The position numbers and the translations under genes were made by a program. Of a stretch of 64,000 bases of DNA, positions 33,573-41,876 are shown piece after piece. Position 1 is the stretch's first letter, and each line of letters begins with the position of its first letter. The notes under the pieces were generated by a model. It made no database searches. It had not been told where the DNA came from and saw nothing but the letters and a program-made list of their open reading frames with translations. This stretch comes from DAOTXR01 sp034435375 (GTDB lineage: Bacteria; Chloroflexota; Anaerolineae; Aggregatilineales; UBA3940), in the NCBI GenBank assembly GCA_034435375.1, contig DAOTXR010000077.1, positions 1 through 64,000 on the forward strand, given 5' to 3'.

Positions 33573-35321
33573 GTGAGTAAAGATAAACGTTCACGTAAAC
33601 ACTGGTATCGGATGGATTTGCATGTTCATACACCGGCCTCCAAAGACTTCGAGCAGCCAGACGTTACCTATTTAGACATTCTCCAGCAGGCTGAACGCCG
33701 TGGACTGGACATTTTGAGCTTCACCGATCACAACACAGTGCGTGGTTACCGTGAGATGCTCGACGAGGTTGCCCAACTTGAGTGGCTGGAGCAAACACGC
33801 CGCTTCACATCCGATGAACAGCACCGCCTGACTGAATACCGACGCCTGTTTGGCAAAATCTTGATCCTGCCCGGCTTTGAGTTTACAGCCGCTTTTGGTT
33901 TCCATGTGCTCGGCATTTTCTCGCCGGATACAGATGTCCGCTACCTGGAACACCTGTTGCTTGATCTGAAGGTCCCCCCCAACGCCCTGGACGGGGGTGA
34001 GACGAATGTCGGTGCGACGAGCGATGTGCTGACGGCTTATGCGGCGATCCGGCAGACCGGTGGGATCGTCATTGCCGCCCATGCCAATTCGAGCAACGGT
34101 GTTGCCATGCGCGGCATGACGTTTGGCGGACAGACGCGCATTGCATACACTCAGGATCCCAACCTGTTTGCGCTTGAAGTCACCGACATGGACCGGCGCG
34201 GGCGGCACACGACAGCCCGCTTCTTCGATGGCTCCAAGCCAGAGTACTCACGACCGATGCGTTGCATCCAGGGATCAGACTCCCACCGTCTGGAACGGGA
34301 TCCGCGCAACCCCAAACATCTCGGTGTTGGCGATCGGGTGACCGAGATTCTGCTGTCTGAATTAACCTTTCAGGCAGTGTATGAGGTGTTTGCAGGCAAC
34401 GACCTGGCGCTGACGCGGCCTTACCACGGCAGCACGACGCCCTATGATCACGTGCTGGCCGCTCGGCAGGAAGGCCCATCGATTGTGCAGGACTTCCACG
34501 AAAGCATGGCGGTGCGTGGAGGCCAGCTATATGCCGTCATCGCTGACATCTGCGCCTTCGCTAACACCAACGGTGGTACTCTGTACATTGGCGTGGCGCC
34601 CGATCCGAAAGTGAAGCCAACTGGTGTACAGGACATCCAGCGGGCAGTTGAGCAGTTGAAGGCGGAGATTCAGCGCAAGATCACCCCCCCGATTGGGGCA
34701 GAGGTTGATGTGATGCAGACCGAGGGTGTGTCTGTTATTCGTGTGCAAGTGCCAGCCGGTGACGATCCGCCCTATGCGATCGACGACAACAAGATCTACG
34801 TGCGGGATGATACCGAGACGAGCCTGGCTGTGCGCGATGAGATCGTGCAGATGGTGCTGCGAGGGCGGCGCACTTGGCAGGCCAGCGAAGCTTCTCCGCC
34901 GCCTCCATTGACAGAGGAGCTAGGACTAGAGGAGACCACAGCAGTCAGCAGCAAGATTGAGCCGCCGCACACCGGTGTGGAAATTGTCGCCACAGAGAAA
35001 CGCAACGATACTTACTACCATCATCTACGGGATCTACGCAACGGCAATATCGTGCGCAATGTGACACGCCAGTCGGCCCGAAAACTATGGCACTACGCCA
35101 TTACCTGTGTTGAGGAAAACACTATTGATCTGAACAAGGTTGAGTGGCATGGTGACATTGCATTGATCCAGACATACACACGCGGCGGCAAAACACGTTA
35201 CGACCTTGCCCAGCGCACCAACGGCGCGACGCGCGTCTACTATGGCGTCACTGATGACGGCATACAGGGCAGCGCCCACGCGGCGTGGCGTGAGTTGCTT
35301 GGGCTGGATGACGAGGATTGA
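33573..35321 (+). CDS. PHP-domain phosphoesterase fused to an AlbA_2 (Schlafen-type) domain
   Basis: The 582-residue protein starts with a PHP domain: DLHVHTPAS at 15-23, SFTDHNTVRGY at 49-59, ILPGFEFTAAFGFHVLG, IAAHANSSNG and QGSDSHRLER carry the metal-binding His and Asp residues. A second module (about 300-430, starting HESMAVRGGQLYAVIADICA and FANTNGGTLYIGVAPDP) resembles the AlbA_2 or divergent-AAA_4 domain of Schlafen-like proteins. The C-terminal 140 residues are unassigned. The start is GTG 33573. Such fusions may be nucleases or regulators; no function is proved. Confidence 0.8.
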   Translation: MSKDKRSRKHWYRMDLHVHTPASKDFEQPDVTYLDILQQAERRGLDILSFTDHNTVRGYREMLDEVAQLEWLEQTRRFTSDEQHRLTEYRRLFGKILILPGFEFTAAFGFHVLGIFSPDTDVRYLEHLLLDLKVPPNALDGGETNVGATSDVLTAYAAIRQTGGIVIAAHANSSNGVAMRGMTFGGQTRIAYTQDPNLFALEVTDMDRRGRHTTARFFDGSKPEYSRPMRCIQGSDSHRLERDPRNPKHLGVGDRVTEILLSELTFQAVYEVFAGNDLALTRPYHGSTTPYDHVLAARQEGPSIVQDFHESMAVRGGQLYAVIADICAFANTNGGTLYIGVAPDPKVKPTGVQDIQRAVEQLKAEIQRKITPPIGAEVDVMQTEGVSVIRVQVPAGDDPPYAIDDNKIYVRDDTETSLAVRDEIVQMVLRGRRTWQASEASPPPPLTEELGLEETTAVSSKIEPPHTGVEIVATEKRNDTYYHHLRDLRNGNIVRNVTRQSARKLWHYAITCVEENTIDLNKVEWHGDIALIQTYTRGGKTRYDLAQRTNGATRVYYGVTDDGIQGSAHAAWRELLGLDDED

Positions 35322-35322
35322 A

Positions 35323-35838
35323 GTGGTTAGGCAAGTCGGTATACTCACGGTGAGCGATCGAGCCTACACTCAGAAGTACGAGGATCGGTCTGGCCCGCTG
35401 ATCCAGCAGGTTGTGGAAGAGCGCCTGGGCTGGCAGGTGACTCAGCGGGCGACCGTACCAGATGAGCGTGAGTACATCAAGAGTGAATTGATACGTTGGG
35501 CCGATCATCTGGGCTTGGACCTGATTCTCACCACAGGTGGCACTGGCTTTGCCCCACGTGACGTGACCCCCGAGGCCACCCGCGAGATTATCCAGCGAGA
35601 AGCCCCCGGCCTGGGCGAGGCCATGCGGGCTGCTAGTCGGCAGGTTACACCTCATGCTATGTTGTCGCGCGGTGTGTGCGGCATCCGGGGGCGCACGCTG
35701 GTTGTCAACTTGCCGGGCAGCCCCCGAAGTGCAAAAGAAAACTTGGAGGTGATCCTGCCTGCACTGCCCCACGCGCTGGACCTGCTCACTGCGACGCCTG
35801 GCTCGGAGGCCGGACACGAGTTTAAGAACCAGGCCTGA
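35323..35838 (+). CDS. Molybdopterin adenylyltransferase-like protein (Mog/MoaB family)
   Basis: The 171-residue protein has the MoCF-binding fold: VGILTVSDRAYTQKYEDRSG, LDLILTTGGTGFAPRDVTPE and NLPGSPRSAKENLEVILPAL. Mog adds AMP to molybdopterin and MoaB is its paralogue; the two are not separated here. GTG 35323 has gagga at 35312-35317; ATG 35308 also works in frame but overlaps the preceding gene. No other molybdenum cofactor gene is nearby. Confidence 0.85.
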   Translation: MVRQVGILTVSDRAYTQKYEDRSGPLIQQVVEERLGWQVTQRATVPDEREYIKSELIRWADHLGLDLILTTGGTGFAPRDVTPEATREIIQREAPGLGEAMRAASRQVTPHAMLSRGVCGIRGRTLVVNLPGSPRSAKENLEVILPALPHALDLLTATPGSEAGHEFKNQA

Positions 35839-35865
35839 ACTTCTCGCTTCTAAGAGGCGCGGGAG

Positions 35866-36054
35866 TCAGGTCTGGTTCTCGATCTGCGCCAGCGCTTTCT
35901 CTCGTTCAGAGATGGCATCCTGAAGCTCCTCGATGCGTATCAGCTGGGTGGGTGGAACAGAGTGCCTGGGCAGGTTGCGTTCAAGCTCCTCAAGCTGCTG
36001 GCGCAGCACAACCAGCTCTTGCCTGAGGTCCTCTATCTGGCGCTTCATGGTCAT
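35866..36054 (-). CDS. Small coiled-coil protein
   Basis: A 62-residue (or 60, from the second ATG) protein that is almost wholly charged heptad-type helix: QIEDLRQELVVLRQQLEELE, then a proline turn and IEELQDAISEREKALAQIEN. I know no family. A gaggagg sequence lies 15 bases upstream of ATG 36054. It lies between convergent and divergent neighbours (mog, MFS), so it stands alone. The reading frame has normal codon use, but it could be spurious. Confidence 0.45.
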   Translation of the reverse strand: MTMKRQIEDLRQELVVLRQQLEELERNLPRHSVPPTQLIRIEELQDAISEREKALAQIENQT

Positions 36055-36229
36055 GGATGTGATTCATAGCCTCCTCTACCGGTGGTCCATAATACTGAGA
36101 TGCTTCCGCCTATTAATTCGTTTCGCCTTTTCGGCGGGCGTGATTTGTATAATGCCCATATTTAGCCTACTATAGCTACCTATCTGTCCACATCACGTGC
36201 TTCCACCTCACCAGGAGGCTGCGATCCCC

Positions 36230-37615
36230 ATGAAGCGATGGCGCATGATCGCGTACTCTGTCGGGGCGCTTGGCTCCGCGCTGGCCTACAATGCGTTCAA
36301 CAACCGCATCCAATTCTTCTACATTGTCGAACGACGACTCGATCCGGCCTGGATCGGCGCTGTATGGTTCATCTTTGGCCTGTGGAATGCGCTCAACGAT
36401 CCATTGATGGGGCAGCTCAGCGACAATACGCGCTCGCGCTTTGGGCGGCGTATTCCATACGTGGCCTTTGCCACGTTGCCCATGGCAATTTTCTTTGTGC
36501 TAATGTGGCTGGCTCCGCGTGGGGCTGGCACCTGGGGGTTATTCGCCTACTTCACTATCACTGTGTTTGCGTTCGACACGTTATGGACTCTGGTCGTCAT
36601 TGCTTGGACAGCGCTTTTCCCGGAGATGATCTCTGATCTGAAAGAACGGGCCACCGTGTCTGGCTGGCGACAGATCTTCAGCATCGTCGGGGTGATCCTA
36701 GCGCTAGCACTGACCCCCATCATCATTGATCGGGTGGGCTGGGCAGGTATGGCGCTGACGTTCGGCATGGCCACAGCGGCAGCCTTCTTCATCTCGCTGC
36801 TCGGCAGCCACGAAAGACCTGAACTTTACCACGACGAGGAAGCAGTTTCGTTAGGACAGGCGCTCAAGGCTGGATTCAGCAGCCGCAGTTTTCGGTGGTT
36901 CATGCTGGCCAACCTGGCCAAGGAGTTCATCTTTAATGTGATGGTCGCGGCGCTGCCATTCTATGCCAGATATGTGCTCCAGCTTCGAGATATTCCCGGT
37001 GGGTTGGATGCTGCCACCCAGGAAGCGCTCCTGCTGGGTGTGCCTTTTATTCTATCGGTGCCGGGCATGTTTGTGTGGACCAAGATCATTCACCGCGTGG
37101 GTTCCCGGCGGGCGTGGATCTACGCTTCGCTGGCCTTCCTTCCCGGACTGATCGTGATTTTTCTGGCCCAGACCTATCCGATGGCTCTGGTGGGTTCAGT
37201 GTTGTTGGTATTGGGGTTTCCCGGCCTGTTGATGTTGGCCGACCTTGTCATCTCAGACGTGATCGACGAAGACGAGTTGAATACCGGGCGCCGCCGTGAG
37301 GGGTTGTTCTTTGGTGTGAATGGGGCAGTGATCCGGCTGGCTTTCTCAGCGGAGGCGATCTTGATCGGTACGATCCCTAAGCTGACCGGTTTTGATGCAG
37401 CAGTGGCTGTGCAACCGGCTGCCGCCGTGTGGGGCTTCCGCTTCTTGGTGGCCGGAGGTCCGGTTCTAGGCATTTTAGTGGCGATCTTTGCGCTGACTCG
37501 TTACCCGCTCGATGGCCAGCGACTGCTCGAAATGCGATCTGCCATCGACGAGCTGCACCGCAAGAAAGCCGAGAGGCTGTTGGGGAGTAGGGACTCAGAC
37601 TCGCTTTTGGCGTGA
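36230..37615 (+). CDS. MFS transporter, glycoside-pentoside-hexuronide (GPH) symporter-like
   Basis: A 461-residue, roughly 12-helix transporter. The start MKRWRMIAYSVGALGSALAY and the loop PLMGQLSDNTRSRFGRRIPY resemble the cation:sugar symporters of the GPH family (MelB, XylP). The second half repeats a similar fold (DVIDEDELNTGRRREGLFFG). ATG 36230 is preceded by aggagg at 36213-36218. The substrate cannot be inferred. It is upstream of another MFS gene on the same strand, 75 bases away. Confidence 0.88.
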   Translation: MKRWRMIAYSVGALGSALAYNAFNNRIQFFYIVERRLDPAWIGAVWFIFGLWNALNDPLMGQLSDNTRSRFGRRIPYVAFATLPMAIFFVLMWLAPRGAGTWGLFAYFTITVFAFDTLWTLVVIAWTALFPEMISDLKERATVSGWRQIFSIVGVILALALTPIIIDRVGWAGMALTFGMATAAAFFISLLGSHERPELYHDEEAVSLGQALKAGFSSRSFRWFMLANLAKEFIFNVMVAALPFYARYVLQLRDIPGGLDAATQEALLLGVPFILSVPGMFVWTKIIHRVGSRRAWIYASLAFLPGLIVIFLAQTYPMALVGSVLLVLGFPGLLMLADLVISDVIDEDELNTGRRREGLFFGVNGAVIRLAFSAEAILIGTIPKLTGFDAAVAVQPAAAVWGFRFLVAGGPVLGILVAIFALTRYPLDGQRLLEMRSAIDELHRKKAERLLGSRDSDSLLA

Positions 37616-37690
37616 TGGGAACATCGAGCCATAAGTTTAAGGAAGTGACGACCTGCAACTCGCACAAGAAACTCATTACAGGAGGAAAGC

Positions 37691-38989
37691 ATGAAACCCT
37701 TGTCCAGACACCGTTGGTTCGCAATAGCCATTTTCTTTGCTTTCATGCTGCTTCACCAGTCCGACAAGTTCCTGATCGGGCCACTCACATCGCCTATTAT
37801 GGAGACCTTCGGCATCAACGAGGCCCAGATGGGAGCAGTATCAACCGGAGCTTTGCTGGTGGGAGCCGTGCTCTATCCTGTGTGGGGCTACCTGTACGAC
37901 CGTTATGCGCGGTCAAAGCTGCTGGCGCTCGCCTCGTTGATCTGGGGTGGAACGACCATGCTGAATGCCAGCGCTCCATCCTATCCGATCTTCCTGATCA
38001 CACGGGCCTCCACCGGCATTGATGACTCGAGTTATCCCGGCATCGACAGTATGGTGGCCGACTTTTTCGGCCCACAGGTGCGAGGGAAAATCTATGGCCT
38101 GCTCCAACTCACTGGACCACTCGGCTATCTGATTGCCATGGTGCTGGCGCTGATCCTGGGCGGCGTGATCGGCTGGCGGAACGTGTACTACATCACGGGA
38201 GGGCTGGGAATACTCCTCGCCGTCGTCATCTTCATTGGGTTGAAGGAGCCGACGCGCGGGCAGGGCGAACCGGAATTGGCCGAGTTGGAGCACATAGGAG
38301 CCTACAAATTTGAATGGTCGAAAGCGGGCGGCCTGTTTCGCAAGCCGACGATGATCCTGCTGTTTATCCAGGGCTTTTTTGGCGTCTTCCCGTGGCAGGT
38401 GATCACCTTCTGGATCTTCCGCTACCTTGAGACCGAGCGTGGCTACTCGTCTAACGAGATTCTGATCACGATGTCGATTGTGATCCTGATACTGGCCTCC
38501 GGGTACTTTATCGGTGGGGCGGCGGGGGACTATGCCTTCAAGCGCACTGTGCGAGGGCGGCTGATCGTATCGTCGATTGCGGTGCTGTTGGGGGCGATCT
38601 TCCTGGTCTTTGCCCTCAACGTGCCGCTGGAGAACCGATTGCTCTTTGCGGTGGGGCTTGGCCTGACAGCCATATTTATGCCGTTTGCCGCTCCGAACAT
38701 GATTTCTTCGGTGTACGACATCACCCTGCCAGAGGTGCGCAGTACGGCCCTGGCGATCCAGTTGTTCATCGAGAACGCCGGTGCTGCGACGGCCCCGCTG
38801 CTGGCAGGGATCATTGCAGTGCAGGTGGGCAACCTGAAGACGCCGATGTTGCTGATCTGTACCACGGCCTGGGTGTTGTGTGCGATCTTCTACGCCATAG
38901 GCGCTGTTCTGATCCCACGAGACATCGCGGTGTTGCGCGCACAGATGCGTGAGCGAGCGGAGCAGGAAAGAGCAGGCCAAGCAGCGTGA
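37691..38989 (+). CDS. MFS transporter
   Basis: A 432-residue, 12-helix MFS protein starting MKPLSRHRWFAIAIFFAFML, with the typical loop GYLYDRYARSKLLALASLIW after helix 2-3 and GLLQLTGPLGYLIAMVLALI. It resembles the spinster-like or sugar-phosphate type but not closely enough to name a substrate. The C-terminus is a charged helix of about 30 residues. A ggaggaaagc Shine-Dalgarno precedes the ATG. It lies downstream of the GPH-like transporter. Confidence 0.85.
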   Translation: MKPLSRHRWFAIAIFFAFMLLHQSDKFLIGPLTSPIMETFGINEAQMGAVSTGALLVGAVLYPVWGYLYDRYARSKLLALASLIWGGTTMLNASAPSYPIFLITRASTGIDDSSYPGIDSMVADFFGPQVRGKIYGLLQLTGPLGYLIAMVLALILGGVIGWRNVYYITGGLGILLAVVIFIGLKEPTRGQGEPELAELEHIGAYKFEWSKAGGLFRKPTMILLFIQGFFGVFPWQVITFWIFRYLETERGYSSNEILITMSIVILILASGYFIGGAAGDYAFKRTVRGRLIVSSIAVLLGAIFLVFALNVPLENRLLFAVGLGLTAIFMPFAAPNMISSVYDITLPEVRSTALAIQLFIENAGAATAPLLAGIIAVQVGNLKTPMLLICTTAWVLCAIFYAIGAVLIPRDIAVLRAQMRERAEQERAGQAA

Positions 38990-39126
38990 AACCTAGGTCG
39001 GCTCATCCTCACCTGCTGCTCGTCGTCTTGCCTGTCTCTCTATAGGCACCCCAAAATTGGGACTTCCCTGTGACCGAGGGCTGAAATATGCTAGGAGGGA
39101 GAAAAGGGAGAAACGGAGTGCGAGCA

Positions 39127-39639
39127 ATGGAGTCGACTGAGCATCAAGTGTTGGAGTGGATACAACCGAGCGGCTGGCGGCGATTTTTCGAACTGCGGGC
39201 CGGAGACGAGGTGATCGCGACGATGGTCTGGCCCAAGGCCCTGTCGGACTCGGCGGTGGTCGAGTCGATGCATGGCCGGTGGCGCATTGTCTGCCGAGGG
39301 TTCTTCAAGCGCAGGATCATAGTCAGCCAGACAGATGGGGGTGTGGAGATCGCCACTTATGAAGCCAACTGGAGAGATGAAGGCCGGTTGACCTTCAGCG
39401 ATGGGCGCACCTTCCTCTGGCGGCCCATGAACTTCTGGCGGACGCGCTGGGTGCTGCTGATCGAGCCTCAGGTGATGATGTACGAGATGAGAGCAGCTGA
39501 CCGATGGTTCAAGTATGGCGCTGAAGTTGAGCTTCATTCGACGCCAACAGATACAGGCGATCTGATATTGCTCCTGGCAATTGGCTGGTACGTGGCCTAT
39601 ATGTCGCAACAGACTGCTGTTGTTGTGGCTTCCAGCTAG
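39127..39639 (+). CDS. Uncharacterised protein, possibly tubby/LURP-one-like
   Basis: The 170-residue protein (MESTEHQVLEWIQPSGWRRF) shows a beta-rich pattern: FKRRIIVSQTDGGVEIATYE, LTFSDGRTFLWRPMNFWRTR. The spacing of strands and aromatics recalls the tubby C-terminal/LURP-one fold, but only as a guess. The last 20 residues (LILLLAIGWYVAYMSQQTAV) are a likely membrane segment. ATG 39127 is taken; GTG 39118 and ATG 39088 are alternatives. It ends before a shared terminator facing an acyl-CoA dehydrogenase gene. Confidence 0.6.
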   Translation: MESTEHQVLEWIQPSGWRRFFELRAGDEVIATMVWPKALSDSAVVESMHGRWRIVCRGFFKRRIIVSQTDGGVEIATYEANWRDEGRLTFSDGRTFLWRPMNFWRTRWVLLIEPQVMMYEMRAADRWFKYGAEVELHSTPTDTGDLILLLAIGWYVAYMSQQTAVVVASS

Positions 39640-39680
39640 CGTAGGCCAGACGCCGATCGGCGCTGGCGTCAGCAAAGGTT

Positions 39681-39711
39681 GAGGGGAAGCGCCTCTGCAC
39701 TTCCCCTCTTT
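39681..39711. terminator. Bidirectional-type terminator hairpin between convergent genes
   Basis: GAGGGGAAG (39681-39689) and CTTCCCCTC (39700-39708) form a perfect nine-base-pair stem with a ten-base loop, followed by TTT. A second stem, GACGCC with GGCGTC (39650-39670), precedes it. The structure lies between the converging 39127 gene and the acyl-CoA dehydrogenase gene and could serve both. Confidence 0.7.
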
Positions 39712-39718
39712 GTGGAGC

Positions 39719-40870
39719 TTAGTTGCCTATCACCTGCCGGGCAATCACCATGCGCAGGATCTCGTTGGCTCCCTCGCCGATGGTCATCAACCGCTGATCG
39801 CGATAGATGCGCTCAACCGGAAACTCGGTGCTGTAGCCATAACCGCCGTGCACCTGGATAGCTTCGTAGGCAATGAACTCGGACGCCTCAGAGGCGATCA
39901 GCTTGGCGATGCCTGCTTGTTTGGTGAAACTGCGTCCCTGATCTTTGAGCCAAGCGGCGTAGTAGGTCATCATGCGGGCCGATTCGAGCCGCGCGGCCAT
40001 GTCGGCGACCTTAAATTGCACGGCCTGATGGTCGGCCAGCCTCTTGCCGAACGTTTTGCGCTCCTTGATATAGGCCAACGTCGCATCAAGCGCTGCCTGG
40101 CCCAGACCCACGCAGCACGCCGCGATGCTGATCCGTCCTCCGTCCAGCGTCTGAAGTGTCTGATGCAGGCCATGCCCCTCCTCACCGAGCAGGTTGCTCA
40201 AGGGCACACGTACACCATCATAAGTGATGGGGCAGCTGTGCGACCCACGCACCCCCAATTTAGGGATGGGCGGCTCGACAGAGAGGCCGGATGTCTCACG
40301 CTCAACGATGATGTGGCTCATCCCATGTGAGGGTCGGTCGGCGTGCGGGTTGGAGCGCACCAGCGTAATGATGATCGGGGTGCAGTTGGCGTTGGTGATC
40401 CATGTCTTGCTGCCATCGATGATCCAACTATCCCCCTCCTTAACAGCAACCGTCCGCACCCCGCCCACCAAGTCCGATCCAGCGTCCGGTTCGGTGAGGG
40501 CCAGTGCTCCCAGCACCCGGCCACTGGTTAGGGTAGGGAGGTATTTCTCCTTCTGCTCTTTGGTGCCCCACTTGGCCAAGGGGAAGCAGCACAGGCCGTT
40601 GTGGGCTGCCATCGCCAGCCCGGTGCTGCCACATGCCCGTGAGATCTCCTCGATAGCAATCGCTGCACTCACGCTATCTAGAGCTGCGCCACCGTATTCC
40701 TCCGGAACTTGGAGACCAGTCAACCCCAAGGTGGGCATTTTGGCGATAGCTTCCCAGCGAAGCTCCTGCCTGTGATCGACCTCAGCAGCATATGGTGCGA
40801 GTTCCTTGTTGACGAAATCTCGCACTGCCCCGCGAAACATACGCTGCTCGTCACTCAGTTCGAAGTTCAT
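39719..40870 (-). CDS. Acyl-CoA dehydrogenase
   Basis: The 383-residue flavoprotein has LTEPDAGSD and GSKTWITNA in the middle beta domain, GRISIAACCVGLGQAALD in the C-terminal helical domain and the probable catalytic base E366 in GEGANEILR. It oxidises acyl-CoA to enoyl-CoA and passes electrons to ETF. Chain-length preference cannot be read. ATG 40870 (MNFELSDEQRMF) is chosen. The thiolase-like and DUF35 genes are 4.6 kb away on the same strand. Confidence 0.92.
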   Translation of the reverse strand: MNFELSDEQRMFRGAVRDFVNKELAPYAAEVDHRQELRWEAIAKMPTLGLTGLQVPEEYGGAALDSVSAAIAIEEISRACGSTGLAMAAHNGLCCFPLAKWGTKEQKEKYLPTLTSGRVLGALALTEPDAGSDLVGGVRTVAVKEGDSWIIDGSKTWITNANCTPIIITLVRSNPHADRPSHGMSHIIVERETSGLSVEPPIPKLGVRGSHSCPITYDGVRVPLSNLLGEEGHGLHQTLQTLDGGRISIAACCVGLGQAALDATLAYIKERKTFGKRLADHQAVQFKVADMAARLESARMMTYYAAWLKDQGRSFTKQAGIAKLIASEASEFIAYEAIQVHGGYGYSTEFPVERIYRDQRLMTIGEGANEILRMVIARQVIGN

Positions 40871-40913
40871 GGCTGCTCCTCGTAGGTGTTTAGTGACCTG
40901 GTTACATATCCTC

Positions 40914-40943
40914 ATTATATAGCAGGATTATTGCAGGATTATT
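40914..40943 (-). promoter_or_regulatory. Acyl-CoA dehydrogenase promoter with tandem 11-bp repeats
   Basis: On the minus strand a TATAAT (40914-40919) lies about 45 bases before the dehydrogenase ATG. GCAGGATTATT (plus strand 40922-40932) is repeated exactly at 40933-40943, one helical turn apart, over the expected spacer and -35 region. No good -35 hexamer is present, so the repeats may be a site for an activator or repressor. Confidence 0.55.
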
Positions 40944-40952
40944 CGGCGGAGA

Positions 40953-40974
40953 TTTGTAAAGTATACTTTACAAA
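40953..40974. promoter_or_regulatory. Perfect 22-bp palindromic operator upstream of the XRE pair
   Basis: The core TTGTAAAGTATACTTTACAA (40954-40973) is perfectly self-complementary and extends one base each side. The sequence TTTACA within it (40967-40972) is the -35 element, followed by 17 bases and TACTAT (40990-40995) as the -10 element. A repressor bound here would block this promoter. It could also act on the divergent acyl-CoA dehydrogenase gene. Confidence 0.8.
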
Positions 40975-41079
40975 ACGAAAGTTATGATGTACTATATGTA
41001 AGGCAAGCATTTCATTCTGGCGATTCGATCTTGGGCGGGCAGGGGAACCGGAGCCGAACATGAGAAATGAGGGAGGCCA

Positions 41080-41487
41080 ATGAAAAGCGCCAATACATCA
41101 TCTATCTCACGATTCATCGGAGCAATGGTCGCTCATGTGATATTGCTAGTAGCCGTATTAGTTGGGACAGCCTTTTTGGCAGGTAACCCAGCCACCAGGA
41201 TCATCGTTGACAGTTCGTGGCGTTACCTCATTATCCCCCTGCCGGTGATCCCGGTCATCTATGGGGTCCTGGTGTTTGTCCGTGCATGTGGAGATCTGGA
41301 CGAGCTGCAGCGGCGCATCCAACTGGAAGCATTTGCCCTCGCGCTAGGAGCGACTGGCATCCTGACGTTCACCTATGGCTACCTGGAATTGGCTGGCTTG
41401 CCGCACATCAACCCGATTGTCATATTGCCACTGATGGCATTCCTGTGGGGAGTGGGAATGGTGGTGGCCGGGCGGAGGTACCGATGA
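41080..41487 (+). CDS. Small membrane protein paired with an XRE regulator
   Basis: The 135-residue protein has four likely membrane helices (about 12-34, 48-68, 84-104, 112-130), interrupted by a soluble loop CGDLDELQRRIQLEAFALAL. The loop D-E-L-Q-R-R-I-Q-x-E-A is the same motif found in membrane partners encoded beside small XRE proteins in many bacteria. The ATG of the regulator overlaps the stop by four bases. A likely role is membrane sequestration or sensing for the regulator (inference). Confidence 0.75.
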   Translation: MKSANTSSISRFIGAMVAHVILLVAVLVGTAFLAGNPATRIIVDSSWRYLIIPLPVIPVIYGVLVFVRACGDLDELQRRIQLEAFALALGATGILTFTYGYLELAGLPHINPIVILPLMAFLWGVGMVVAGRRYR

Positions 41488-41696
41488 AGAACCGCCTCAA
41501 GGTGTTGCGGGCTGAGCGCGACTGGACCCAGGCTGACTTAGCCAAGCGGCTAGGCGTCTCGCGCCAGACGGTCAATGCCATTGAGACCGGCAAATACGAT
41601 CCTAGCCTACCGTTGGCATTCAAGATCGCGCGGCTGTTTGGGTTGTCCATCGAGGGTGTCTTCCAGCCAGACGAGGGGGGCATAGAGCCAGACTGA
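41484..41696 (+). CDS. XRE-family helix-turn-helix transcriptional regulator
   Basis: The 70-residue protein is a single HTH_3 domain, MKNRLKVLRAERDWTQADLA, with the recognition region RLGVSRQTVNAIETGKYDPS and the conserved KIARLFGLSIEGVF. It overlaps the membrane protein gene by four bases (ATGA). It probably binds the 22-bp palindrome at 40953-40974 and represses its own operon (inference from position and symmetry). Confidence 0.88.
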   Translation: MKNRLKVLRAERDWTQADLAKRLGVSRQTVNAIETGKYDPSLPLAFKIARLFGLSIEGVFQPDEGGIEPD

Positions 41697-41876
41697 CGGC
41701 TTGAGAGACAAAAGGTGTATACGGTTTTGATCGGGAGACGCGGCTCTCTGTCTCCTGATCCTCAGGTTCTAGGGATGGTCTTGCTCTGGGACGATCTGCG
41801 CTATCTCTGCCAGCAACTTTGTGACATGATCTGCGTATAAGATCGATGAACTGCGAGAGAGGCGAGGAGTAATGAT

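Noticed and set aside
37913..38980. 355-codon minus-strand frame
   Set aside because: Antisense to a clear 12-helix MFS gene; composition (His, Arg and Gln-rich) is typical of a shadow frame.
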